A stretch of 64,000 nt of DNA. It comes from Muraenolepis orangiensis (lineage: Eukaryota > Chordata > Actinopteri > Gadiformes > Muraenolepididae). The position numbers were made by a program, and so were the translations under genes. The stretch is from contig JANIIK010000777.1 in NCBI GenBank assembly GCA_027704905.1, positions 62,001 through 126,000 of the forward strand. The letters are read 5' to 3'. Position 1 is the first letter of the stretch, and each line of letters opens with the position of its first letter. Positions 23,901 through 36,854 of the stretch are shown in pieces. The notes below the pieces were generated by a model that saw only the letters and a list, made by a program, of their open reading frames with translations, was not told where the DNA came from and searched no databases.

Positions 23901-24389
23901 GTGCCTATATTCAAATTGGTGATGGAGTGTGTGTGGGGTCAGGACCAGTGCTCATAGTCATACACTCATCTGACATTGTGTGGCTATATTCGGATTGGAG
24001 ATGGAGTTTGTGTGGGAGTGAGGACCAGTGCTTTTATTCAAACATACATCCGACATTGTGTGCCTATTTTCAGATTGGAGATGGAGTGTGTGGGGGTCAG
24101 GACCAGTGCTCATTGTCATACACTTATCCAACATTGTGTGCCTATATTCGGATTGGAGATGGAGTGTGTGGGGGTCAGGACCAGTGCTCATAGTCATACA
24201 CTTATCCGACATTGTGTGCTTATATTCCGATTGGAGATGGAGTTTGTGTCGGGGTGAGGACCAGTGCTTTTAGTTAAACATTCATCCGGCAATGTGTGCC
24301 TATATTCGGATTGGAGTTGGAGTGTGTGTGGGGGTGAGGACCAGTGCTTGTAGTCAAACATTCATCCGACATTGTGTGCCTATATTCGG

Positions 24390-25770
24390 ATTGGAGATGG
24401 AGTGTGTGTGGTGGTCAGGACCAGTGCTTTTAGTCATACACACATCCGACATTGAGTGCCTATTTTCGGATTGGAGATGGAGTGTGTGTGGGGGTGAGGA
24501 CCAGTGCTTTTAGTCATACAATCGTCCGACATTGAGTGCCTATATTCGGATTGGAGATGGAGTGTGTGTGGGTCAGTAACAGTGCTCATAGTCATACACT
24601 CATCCGACATTGTGTGGCTATATTTCGATTGAAGATGGAGTGTGTGTGGGGGTGAGGACCAGTGCTTTTAGTCAAACATTCATCCGACATTGTGTGCCTA
24701 TATTCGGATTGGAGATTGAGTGTGTGTGGGGGTGAGGACCTGTGCTTGTAGTCAAACATTCATCCGACATTGTGTGCCTATATTCGGATTGGAGATGGAG
24801 TGTGTGTGGGGTCAGGACCAGTGCTCATTGTCATACACTTATCCGACATTGTGTGCCTATATTCGGATTGGAGATGGAGTGTGTGTGGTGGTCAGGACCA
24901 GTGCTTTTAGTCATACACACATCCGACATTGAGTGCCCATATTCGGATTGGAGATGGAGTGTGTGTGGGGGTGAGGACCAGTGCTTTTAGTCATACAATC
25001 GTCCGACATTGAGTGCCTATATTCGGATTGGAGATGGAGTGTGTGTGGGTCAGTAACAGTGCTCATAGTCATACACTCATCCGACATTGTGTGGCTATAT
25101 TTCGATTGAAGATGGAGTGTGTGTGGGGGTGAGGACCAGTGCTTTTAGTCAAACATTCATCCGACATTGTGTGCCTATATTCGGATTGGAGATTGAGTGT
25201 GTGTGGGGGTGAGGACCTGTGCTTGTAGTCAAACATTCATCCGACATTGTGTGCCTATATTCGGATTGGAGATGGAGTGTGTGTGGGGGTCAGGACCAGT
25301 GCTCATTGTCATACACTTATCCGACATTGTGTGCCTATATTCGGATTGGAGATGGAGTGTGTGTGGTGGTCAGGACCAGTGCTTTTAGTCATACACACAT
25401 CCGACATTGAGTGCCCATATTCGGATTGGAGATGGAGTGTGTGTGGGGGTGAGGACCAGTGCTTTTAGTCATACAATCGTCCGACATTGAGTGCCTATAT
25501 TCGGATTGGAGATGGAGTGTGTGTGGGTCAGTAACAGTGCTCATAGTCATACACTCATCCGACATTGTGTGGCTATATTTCGATTGAAGATGGAGTGTGT
25601 GTGGGGGTGAGGACCAGTGCTTTTAGTCAAACATTCATCCGACATTGTGTGCCTATATTCGGATTGGAGATTGAGTGTGTGTGGGGGTGAGGACCTGTGC
25701 TTGTAGTCAAACATTCATCCGACATTGTGTGCCTATATTCGGATTGGAGATGGAGTGTGTGTGGGGGTCA
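24390..25770. repeat. About 2.9 tandem copies of a 477-478 bp unit (6 monomers)
   Basis: A six-monomer unit repeats with starts near 24720, 25197 and 25675 for the monomer with GAGGACCTGTGCTTGTAG. Each unit also holds TTTCGATTGAAG and CAATCGTCCGAC monomers, so it belongs to the second variant group. Copies are almost identical. One difference is the G-run length (GTGTGGGGTCAGG near 24806 against GTGTGGGGGTCAGG in the next copy), which makes the units 477 and 478 bp. Confidence 0.9.
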
Positions 25771-28199
25771 GGACCAGTGCTTTTAGTCATACACACATCC
25801 GAAATTGAGTGCCTATTTTCGGATTGGAGATGGAGTTTGTGTGGGGGTGAGGACCAGTGGTTTTAGTTAAACATTCATCCGACAATGTGTGCCTATATTC
25901 GGATTGGAGTTGGAGTGTGTGTGGGGGTCAGGACCAGTGCTTTTATTCATACACACATCCAACATTGAGTGCCTATATTCGGATTGGAGATGGACTGTGT
26001 GGGGGTCAGGACCAGTGCTCATAATCATACACTTTTCCGACATTGTGTGCCTATATTCGGATTGGAGATGGAGTGTGTGTGGGGATGAGGACCAGTGCTT
26101 TTAGTCATACAATCGTCCGACATTGAGTGCCTATTTTCGCATTGGAGATAGAGTGTGTGGGGGTCAGGACCAGTGCTCATTGTCATACACTTATCCAACA
26201 TTGTGTGCCTATATTCGGATTGGAGATGGAGTGTGTGGGGGTCAGGACCAGTGCTCATAGTCATACACTTATCCGACATTGTGTGCCTATATTCGGATTG
26301 GAGAATGAGTGTTTGTGGGGGTCAGGACCAGTGCATTTAGTCAAACATTCATCCGAAATTGAGTGCCTATATTCGGATTGGAGATGGAGTGTGTGTGGTG
26401 GTCAGGACCAGTTCTCATAGTCTTACACTTATCCGACATTGTGTGCCAATATTCGGATTGGAGATGGAATGTGTGTGGGTCAGGAACAGTGCTCATAGTC
26501 ATACACTTATCCGACGTTGAGTGCTTATTTTTGGATGGGAAATGGAGTGTGTGTGGGGGTCAGTACCAATGCTTTTAGTCAAACACTCATCCGACAGTTT
26601 GTGCCCATATTCGGATTGGAGATGGACTGTGTGTGGGGGTGAGGACCAGTGCTTTTAGTCTTACAATCATCCGACATTGAGTGCCTATATTCAAATTGGT
26701 GATGGAGTGTGTGTGGGTTCAGGACCAGTGCTCATAGTCATACACTCATCTGACATTGTGTGGCTATATTCGGATTGGAGATGGAGTTTATGTGGGGGTG
26801 AGGACCAGTGCTTTTATTCAAACATACATCCGACATTGTGTGCCTATTTTCGGATTGGAGATGGAGTGTGTGGGGGTCAGGACCAGTGCTCATAGTCATA
26901 CACTTATCCGACATTGTGTGCTTATATTCCGATTGGAGATGGAGTTTGTGTGGGGGTGAGGACCAGTGCTTTTAGTTAAACATTCATCCGACAATGTGTG
27001 CCTATATTCGGATTGGAGTTGGAGTGTGTGTGGGGGTGAGGACCAGTGCTTGTAGTCAAACATTCATCCGACATTGTGTGCCTATATTCGGATTGGAGAT
27101 GGAGTGTGTGTGGTGGTCAGGACCAGTGCTTTTAGTCATACACACATCCGACATTGAGTGCCTATTTTCGGATTGGAGATGGAGTGTGTGGGGGTCAGGA
27201 CCAGTGCTCATTGTCATACACTTATCCGACATTGTGTGCCTATATTCGGATTGGAGATGGAGTGTGTGTGGTGGTCAGGACCAGTGCTTTTAGTCATACA
27301 CACATCCGACATTGAGTGCCCATATTCGGATTGGAGATGGAGTGTGTGTGGGGGTGAGGACCAGTGCTTTTAGTCATACAATCGTCCGACATTGAGTGCC
27401 TATATTCGGATTGGAGATGGAGTGTGTGTGGGTCAGTAACAGTGCTCATAGTCATACACTCATCCGACATTGTGTGGCTATATTTCGATTGAAGATGGAG
27501 TGTGTGTGGGGGTGAGGACCAGTGCTTTTAGTCAAACATTCATCCGACATTGTATGCCTATATTCGGATTGGAGATTGAGTGTGTGTGGGGGTGAGGACC
27601 TGTGCTTGTAGTCAAACATTCATCCGACATTGTGTGCCTATATTCGGATTGGAGATGGAGTGTGTGTGGGGGTCAGGACCAGTGCTTTTAGTCATACACA
27701 CATCCGAAATTGAGTGCCTATTTTCGGATTGGAGATGGAGTTTGTGTGGGGGTGAGGACCAGTGGTTTTAGTTAAACATTCATCCGACAATGTGTGCCTA
27801 TATTCGGATTGGAGTTGGAGTGTGTGTGGGGGTCAGGACCAGTGCTTTTAGTCATACACACATCCAACATTGAGTGCCTATATTCGGATTGGAGATGGAC
27901 TGTGTGGGGGTCAGGACCAGTGCTCATAGTCATACACTTTTCCGACATTGTGTGCCTATATTCGGATTGGAGATGGAGTGTGTGTGGGGATGAGGACCAG
28001 TGCTTTTAGTCATACAATCGTCCAACATTGAGTGCCTATATTCGGATTGGAGATGGAGTGTGTGGGGTCAGTGCCAGTGCTCATAGTCATACACTTATCC
28101 AACATTGTGTGCCTTTATTCGGATTGGAGAGGGAGTGTGTGTGGGAGTCAGGACCAGTGCTTTTAGTCAAACATTCATCCGACATTGTGTGCCTATATT

Positions 28200-30010
28200 T
28201 TGATTGGAGATGGAGTGTGTGTGGGGGTCAGGACCAGTGCTTTTAGTCATACACACATCCGACATTATGTGCCTATATTCGGAATGGAGATGGAGTGTGT
28301 GGGGGTCAGGACCAGTGCTAATTGTCATACACTTATCCGACATTGAGTGCCTATTTCGGATGGGAGATGGAGTGTGTGTGGGAGTCAGGACCAGTGCTTT
28401 TAGTCAAACATACATCCGACATTGTGTGCCTATATTCGGATTGGAGATGGAGTTTGTATGGGCATGAGGACCAGTGCTTTTAGTTAAACATTCATCCGAC
28501 AATGTGTGCCTATATTCGGATTGGAGATGGAGTGTGTTTGGGGGTCAGGTCCAGTGCTTTTAGTCATACACACATCCGACATTGAGTGCCTATTTTCGGA
28601 TTGGAGAATGAGTGTTTGTGGGGGTCAGGACCAGTGCATTTAGTCAAACATTCATCCGAAATTGAGTGCCTATATTCGGATTGGAGATGGAGTGTGTGTG
28701 GTGTCAGGACCAGTTCTCATAGTCTTACACTTATCCGACATTGTGTGCCAATATTCGGATTGGAGATGGAATGTGTGTGGGTCAGGAACAGTGCTCATAT
28801 TCATACACTTATCCGACATTGAGTGCTTATTTTTGGATGGGAAATGGAGTGTGTGTGGGGGTCAGTACCAATGCTTTTAGTCAAACACTCATCTGACAGT
28901 TTGTGCCCATATTCGGATTGGAGATGGACTGTGTGTGGGGGTGAGGACCAGTGCTTTTAGTCTTACAATCATCCGACATTGAGTGCCTATATTCGGATTG
29001 GTGATGGAGTGTGTGTGGGGTCAGGACCAGTTCTCATAGTCATACACTCATCTGACATTGTGTGGCTATATTCGGATTGGAGATGGAGTGTGTGTGGGGG
29101 TCAGGACCAGTGCTTTTAGTCATACACACATCCGACATTATGTGCCTATATTCGGAATGGAGATGGAGTGTGTGGGGGTCAGGACCAGTGCTAATTGTCA
29201 TACACTTATCCGACATTGAGTGCCTATTTCGGATGGGAGATGGAGTGTGTGTGGGAGTCAGGACCAGTGCTTTTAGTCAAACATACATCCGACATTGTGT
29301 GCCTATATTCGGATTGGAGATGGAGTTTGTATGGGCATGAGGACCAGTGCTTTTAGTTAAACATTCATCCGACAATGTGTGCCTATATTCGGATTGGAGT
29401 TGGAGTGTGTGTGGGGGTCAGTACCAATGCTTTTAGTCAAACACTCATCTGACAGTTTGTGCCCATATTCGGATTGGAGATGGACTGTGTGTGGGGGTGA
29501 GGACCAGTGCTTTTAGTCTTACAATCATCCGACATTGTGTTCCTATATTCGGATTGGAGATGGAGTGTGTGGGGGTCAGGACCAGTGTTCATAGTCATAC
29601 ACTTATCTGACATTGTGTGCCTATATTCGGATTGGAGAATGAGTGTTTGTGGGGGTCAGGACCAGTGCATATAGTCAAACATTCATCCGAAATTGAGTGC
29701 CTATATTCGGATTGGAGATGGAGTGTGTGTGGTGTCAGGACCAGTTCTCATAGTCTTACACTTATCCGACATTGTGTGCCAATATTCGGATTGGAGATGG
29801 AATGTGTGTGGGTCAGGAACAGTGCTCATATTCATACACTTATCCGACATTGAGTGCTTATTTTTGGATGGGAAATGGAGTGTGTGTGGGGGTCAGTACC
29901 AATGCTTTTAGTCAAACACTCATCTGACAGTTTGTGCCCATATTCGGATTGGAGATGGACTGTGTGTGGGGGTGAGGACCAGTGCTTTTAGTCTTACAAT
30001 CATCCGACAT
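28200..30010. repeat. Mosaic duplicated satellite blocks (858 and 1031 bp offsets)
   Basis: The segment around 28204-28520 matches 29062-29378 at an offset of 858 bp, including the rare TTTGTATGGGCATGAGG. The segment around 28586-28980 matches 29617-30010 at 1031 bp. Two offsets in one block show that the second copy lost or gained about two monomers after duplication, or was put together by two exchanges. Confidence 0.8.
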
Positions 30011-30644
30011 TGAGTGCCTATTTTCGGATTGGAGATGGAGTGTGTGGGGGTCAGGACCAGTGCTCATTGTCATACACTTATCCAACATTGTGTGCCTATA
30101 TTCAGATTGGAGATGGAGTTTGTGTGGGGGTGAGGACCAGTGCTTTTATTCAAACATTCATCCGACATTGTGTGCCTATATTCGGATTGGTGATGGAGTG
30201 TGTGTGGGGGTCAGGACCAGTGCTTTTAGTCATACACACATCCGACATTGAGTGCCTATTTTCGGATTGGAGATAGAGTGTGTGGGGGTCAGGACCAGTG
30301 CTCATTGTCATACACTTATCCAACATTGTGTTCCTATATTCGGATTGGAGATGGAGTGTGTGGGGGTCAGGACCAGTGCTCATAGTCATACACTTATCCG
30401 ACATTGTGTGCCTATATTCGGATTGGAGAATGAGTGTTTGTGGGGGTCAGGACCAGTGCATTTAGTCAAACATTCATCCGATATTGAGTGCCTATATTCG
30501 GATTGGAGATGGAGTGTGTGTGGTGTCAGGACCAGTTCTCATAGTCTTACACTTATCCGACATTGTGTGCCAATATTCGGATTGGAGATGGAATGTGTGT
30601 GGGTCAGGAACAGTGCTCATAGTCATACACTTATCCGACATTGA
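30010..30644. repeat. Empty-site paralog of the LINE insertion locus
   Basis: The left part of this segment matches the DNA just left of the LINE (8811-9006) at offset 21199. The right part matches the DNA just right of it (12283-12770) at offset 17914. Both include the rare GTGTTCC variant (near 12415 and 30329). The offsets differ by 3285 bp, the size of the element plus a short duplication. The segment is uninterrupted here, so it shows what the target looked like before insertion. Confidence 0.8.
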
Positions 30645-31509
30645 GTGCTTATTTTTGGATGGGAAATGGAGTGTGTGTGGGGGTCAGTACCAATGCTTTT
30701 AGTCAAACACTCATCCGACAGTTTGTGCCCATATTCGGATTGGAGATGGACTGTGTGTGGGGGTGAGGACCAGTGCTTTTAGTCTTACAATCATCCGACA
30801 TTGAGTGCCTATATTCGGATTGGTGATGGAGTGTGTGTGGGGTCAGGACCAGTGCTCATAGTCATACACTCATCTGACATTGTGTGGCTATATTCGGATT
30901 GGAGATGGAGTTTGTGTGGGGGTGAGGACCAGTGCTTTTATTCAAACATACATCCGACATTGTGTGCCTATTTTCGGATTGGAGATGGAGTGTGTGGGGG
31001 TCAGGACCAGTGCTCATTGTCATACACTTATCCAACATTGTGTGCCTATATTCAGATTGGAGATGGAGTGTGTGGGGGTCAGGACCAGTGCTCATAGTCA
31101 TACACTTATCCGACATTGTGTGCTTATATTCCGATTGGAGATGGAGTTTGTGTGGGGGTGAGGACCAGTGCTTTTAGTTAAACATTCATCCGACAATGTT
31201 TGCCTATATTCGGATTGGAGTTGGAGTGTGTGTGGGGGTGAGGACCAGTGCTTGTAGTCAAACATTCATCCGACATTGTGTGCCTATATTCGGATTGGAG
31301 ATGGAGTGTGTGTGGTGGTCAGGACCAGTGCTTTTAGTCATACACACATCCAACATTGAGTGCCTATTTTCGGATTGGAGATGGAGTGTGTGGGGGTCAG
31401 GACCAGTGCTCATTGTCATACACTTATCCAACATTGTGTGCCTATATTCGGATTGGAGATGGAGTTTGTGTGGGGGTGAGGACCAGTGCTTTTATTCAAA
31501 CATTCATCC

Positions 31510-33101
31510 GACATTGTGTGCCTATATTCGGATTGGTGATGGAGTGTGTGTGGGGGTCAGGACCAGTGCTTTTAGTCATACACACATCCGACATTGAGTG
31601 CCCATATTCAGATTGGAGATGGAGTGTGTGTGGGGGTGAGGACCAGTGCTTTTAGTCATACAATCGTCCGACATTGAGTGCCTATATTCGGATTGGAGAT
31701 GGAGTGTGTGTGGGTCAGTAACAGTGCTCATAGTCATACACTCATCCGACATTGTGTGGCTATATTTCGATTGAAGATGGAGTGTGTGTGGGGGTGAGGA
31801 CCAGTGCTTTTAGTCAAACATTCATCCGACATTGTGTGCCTATATTCGGATTGGAGATTGAGTGTGTGTGGGGGTGAGGACCAGTGCTTGTAGTCAAACA
31901 TTCATCCGACATTGTGTGCCTATATTCGGATTGGAGATGGAGTGTGTGTGGGGGTCAGGACCAGTGCTTTTAGTCATACACACATCCGAAATTGAGTGCC
32001 AATTTTCGGATTGGAGATGGAGTTTGTGTGGGGGTTAGGACCAGTGGTTTTAGTTAAACATTCATCCGACAATGTGTGCCTATATTCGGATTGGAGTTGG
32101 AGTGTGTGTGGGGGTCAGGACCAGTGCTTTTAGTCATACACACATCCAACATTGAGTGCCTATATTCGGATTGGAGATGGACTGTGTGGGGGTCAGGACC
32201 AGTGCTCATAGTCATACACTTTTCCGACATTGTGTGCCTATATTCGGATTGGAGATGGAGTGTGTGTGGGGATGAGGACCAGTGCTTTTAGTCATACAAT
32301 CGTCCGACATTGTGTGCCTATATTCGGATTGGTGATGGAGTGTGTGTGGGGGTCAGGACCAGTGCTTTTAGTCATACACACATCCGACATTGAGTGCCCA
32401 TATTCAGATTGGAGATGGAGTGTGTGTGGGGGTGAGGACCAGTGCTTTTAGTCATACAATCGTCCGACATTGAGTGCCTATATTCGGATTGGAGATGGAG
32501 TGTGTGTGGGTCAGTAACAGTGCTCATAGTCATACACTCATCCGACATTGTGTGGCTATATTTCGATTGAAGATGGAGTGTGTGTGGGGGTGAGGACCAG
32601 TGCTTTTAGTCAAACATTCATCCGACATTGTGTGCCTATATTCGGATTGGAGATTGAGTGTGTGTGGGGGTGAGGACCAGTGCTTGTAGTCAAACATTCA
32701 TCCGACATTGTGTGCCTATATTCGGATTGGAGATGGAGTGTGTGTGGGGGTCAGGACCAGTGCTTTTAGTCATACACACATCCGAAATTGAGTGCCTATT
32801 TTCGGATTGGAGATGGAGTTTGTGTGGGGGTTAGGACCAGTGGTTTTAGTTAAACATTCATCCGACAATGTGTGCCTATATTCGGATTGGAGTTGGAGTG
32901 TGTGTGGGGGTCAGGACCAGTGCTTTTAGTCATACACACATCCAACATTGAGTGCCTATATTCGGATTGGAGATGGACTGTGTGGGGGTCAGGACCAGTG
33001 CTCATAGTCATACACTTTTCCGACATTGTGTGCCTATATTCGGATTGGAGATGGAGTGTGTGTGGGGATGAGTACCAGTGCTTTTAGTCATACAATCGTC
33101 C
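31510..33101. repeat. Tandem duplication, 796 bp unit (10 monomers)
   Basis: Positions about 31510-32305 and 32306-33101 match at 796 bp. Both copies include CCCATATTCAGATTGG, GGTCAGTAACAG, TTTCGATTGAAG and GGGGGTTAGGACC monomers in the same order. Differences are few, for example GATGAGTACC near 33068 against GATGAGGACC near 32272. Confidence 0.88.
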
Positions 33102-36100
33102 GACATTGAGTGCCTATATTCGGATTGGAGATGGAGTGTGTGGGGTCAGTGCCAGTGCTCATAGTCATCCACTTATCCAACATTGTGTGCCTTTATTCGG
33201 ATTGGAGAGGGAGTGTGTGTGGGAGTCAGGATCAGTGCTTTTAGTCAAACATTCATCCGACATTGTGTGCCTATATTCGGATTGGAGATGGAGTGTGTGT
33301 GGGGGTCAGGACCAGTGCTTTTAGTCATACACACATCCGACATTATGTGCCGATATTCGGAATGGAGATGGAGTGTGTGGGGGTCAGGACCAGTGCTAAT
33401 TGTCATACACTTATCCGACATTGAGTGCCAATTTCGGATGGGAGATGGAGTGTGTGTGGGAGTCAGGACCAGTGCTTTTAGTCAAACATACATCCGACAT
33501 TGTGTGCCTATATTTGGATTGGAGATGGAGTGTGTGGGGGTCAGGACCAGTGCTCATAGTCATACACTTATCCGACATTGTGTGCCTATATTCGGATTGG
33601 AGAATGAGTGTTTGTGGGGGTCAGGACCAGTGCATTTAGTCAAACATTCATCCGACATTGAGTGCCTATATTCGGAATGGAGATGGAGTGTGTGTGGTGT
33701 CAGGACCAGTTCTCATAGTCTTACACTTATCCGACATTGTGTGCCAATATTCAGATTAGAGATGGAATGTGTGTGGGTCAGGAACAGTGCTCATAGTCAT
33801 ACACTTATCCGACATTGAGTGCTTATTTTTGGATGGGAAATGGAGTGTGTGTGGGGGTCAGTACCAGTGCTTTTAGTCAAACACTCATCCGACAGTTTGT
33901 GCCCATATTCGGATTGGAGATGGACTGTGTGTGGGGGTGAGGACCAGTGCTTTTAGTCTTACAATCATCCGAGAATTGAGTGCCTATATTCGGATTGGAG
34001 ATGGAGTGTGTGTGGGGTCAGGACCAGTGCTCATAGTCATACACTCATCTGACATTGTGTGGCTATATTCGGATTGGAGATGGAGTTTGTGTGGGGGTGA
34101 GGACCAGTGCTTTTATTCAAACATTCATCCGACATTGTGTGCCTATATTCGGATTGGTGATGGAGTGTGTGTGGGGGTCAGGACCAGTGCTTTTAGTCAT
34201 ACACATCCGACATTGAGTGCCTATTTTCGGATTGGAGATGGAGTGTGTGGGGGTCAGGACCAGTGCTCATTGTCATACACTTATCCAACATTGTGTGCCT
34301 ATATTCGGATTGGAGATGGAGTGTGTGGGGGTCAGGACCAGTGCTCATAGTCATACACTTATCCGACATTGTGTGCCTATATTCGGATTGGAGATTGAGT
34401 GTGTGTGGGGGTGAGGACCAGTGCTTGTAGTCAAACATTCATCCGACATTGTGTGCCTATATTCGGATTGGAGATGGAGTGTGTGTGGGGGTCAGGACCA
34501 GTGCTTTTAGTCATACACACATCCGAAATTGAGTGCCTATTTTCGGATTGGAGATGGAGTTTGTGTGGGGGTTAGGACCAGTGGTTTTAGTTAAACATTC
34601 ATCCGACAATGTGTGCCTATATTCGGATTGGAGTTGGAGTGTGTGTGGGGGTCAGGACCAGTGCTTTTAGTCATACACACATCCAACATTGAGTGCCTAT
34701 ATTCGGATTGGAGATGGACTGTGTGGGGGTCAGGACCAGTGCTCATAGTCATACACTTTTCCGACATTGTGTGCCTATATTCGGATTGGAGATGGAGTGT
34801 GTGTGGGGATGAGGACCAGTGCTTTTAGTCATACAATCGTCCGACATTGAGTGCCTATATTCGGATTGGAGATGGAGTGTGTGGGGTCAGTGCCAGTGCT
34901 CATAGTCATACACTTATCCAACATTGTGTGCCTTTATTCGGATTGGAGAGGGAGTGTGTGTGGGAGTCAGGATCAGTGCTTTTAGTCAAACATTCATCCG
35001 ACATTGTGTGCCTATATTCGGATTGGAGATGGAGTGTGTGTGGGGGTCAGGACCAGTGCTTTTAGTCATACACACATCCGACATTATGTGCCGATATTCG
35101 GAATGGAGATGGAGTGTGTGGGGGTCAGGACCAGTGCTAATTGTCATACACTTATCCGACATTGAGTGCCAATTTCGGATGGGAGATGGAGTGTGTGTGG
35201 GAGTCAGGACCAGTGCTTTTAGTCAAACATACATCCGACATTGTGTGCCTATATTTGGATTGGAGATGGAGTGTGTGGGGGTCAGGACCAGTGCTCATAG
35301 TCATACACTTATCCGACATTGTGTGCCTATATTCGGATTGGAGAATGAGTGTTTGTGGGGGTCAGGACCAGTGCATTTAGTCAAACATTCATCCGACATT
35401 GAGTGCCTATATATTCGGAATGGAGATGGAGTGTGTGTGGTGTCAGGACCAGTTCTCATAGTCTTACACTTATCCGACATTGTGTGCCAATATTCAGATT
35501 AGAGATGGAATGTGTGTGGGTCAGGAACAGTGCTCATAGTCATACACTTATCCGACATTGAGTGCTTATTTTTGGATGGGAAATGGAGTGTGTGTGGGGG
35601 TCAGTACCAGTGCTTTTAGTCAAACACTCATCCGACAGTTTGTGCCCATATTCGGATTGGAGATGGACTGTGTGTGGGGGTGAGGACCAGTGCTTTTAGT
35701 CTTACAATCATCCGAGAATTGAGTGCCTATATTCGGATTGGAGATGGAGTGTGTGTGGGGTCAGGACCAGTGCTCATAGTCATACACTCATCTGACATTG
35801 TGTGGCTATATTCGGATTGGAGATGGAGTTTGTGTGGGGGTGAGGACCAGTGCTTTTATTCAAACATTCATCCGACATTGTGTGCCTATATTCGGATTGG
35901 TGATGGAGTGTGTGTGGGGGTCAGGACCAGTGCTTTTAGTCATACACATCCGACATTGAGTGCCTATTTTCGGATTGGAGATGGAGTGTGTGGGGGTCAG
36001 GACCAGTGCTCATTGTCATACACTTATCCAACATTGTGTGCCTATATTCGGATTGGAGATGGAGTGTGTGGGGGTCAGGACCAGTGCTCATAGTCATACA

Positions 36101-36115
36101 CTTATCCGACATTGT
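32630..36115. repeat. Tandem duplication, 1741-1743 bp unit (22 monomers)
   Basis: Copy 1 (about 32630-34370) and copy 2 (about 34371-36115) lie directly next to each other. They share unusual features such as GCCGATATTCGGAATGG, CCAATTTCGGATGGG and ATCCGAGAATTGAG. The main difference is a two-base insertion giving TATATATTCGG near 35408, which makes the second copy 1743 bp in part. The copies are otherwise nearly identical, so the event looks recent. Confidence 0.92.
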
Positions 36116-36735
36116 GTGCCTATATTCGGATTGGAGAATGAGTGTTTGTGGGGGTCAGGACCAGTGCATTTAGTCAAACATTCATCCGACATTGAGTGCC
36201 TATATTCGGAATGGAGATGGAGTGTGTGTGGTGTCAGGACCAGTTCTCATAGTCTTACACTTATCCGACATTGTGTGCCAATATTAGGATTGGAGATGGA
36301 ATGTGTGTGGGTCAGGAACAGTGCTCATAGTCATACACTTATCCGACATTGAGTGCTTATTTTTGGATGGGAAATGGAGTGTGTGTGGGGGTCAGTACCA
36401 GTGCTTTTAGTCAAACACTCATCCGACAGTTTGTGCCCATATTCGAATTGGAGATGGACTGTGTGTGGGGGTGAGGACCAGTGCTTTTAGTCTTACAATC
36501 ATCCGAGAATTGAGTGCCTATATTCGGATTGGAGATGGAGTGTGTGTGGGGTCAGGACCAGTGCTCATAGTCATACACTCATCTGACATTGTGTGGCTAT
36601 ATTCGGATTGGAGATGGAGTTTGTGTGGGGGTGAGGACCAGTGCATTTATTCAAACATTCATCCGACATTGTGTGCCTATATTCGGATTGGTGATGGAGT
36701 GTGTGTGGGGGTCAGGACCAGTGCTTTTAGTCATA
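35505..36735. repeat. Satellite block, copy 1 of a 3171 bp-spaced pair
   Basis: This block matches 38676-39906 at 3171 bp (40 monomers). Shared private variants include AATATTAGGATTGG (near 36282 and 39453) and CATATTCGAATTGG (near 36439 and 39610). Inside it, a 791 bp (10-monomer) unit begins to repeat between about 35674 and 36465. Confidence 0.85.
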
Positions 36736-36854
36736 CACTTATCCAACATTGTGTGCCTATATTCAGATTGGAGATGGAGTGTGTGGGGGTCAGGACCAGT
36801 GCTCATAGTCATACACTTATCCGACATTGTGTGCTTATATTCCGATTGGAGATG

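Noticed and set aside
33183..33818. Longest satellite frames (211-212 codons here and at 43881)
   Set aside because: Same cause as the other satellite frames. The frame depends on monomer lengths whose shifts happen to cancel. The nearly identical copy at 34924 is cut short by a two-base insertion, with no sign of selection to keep the frame.
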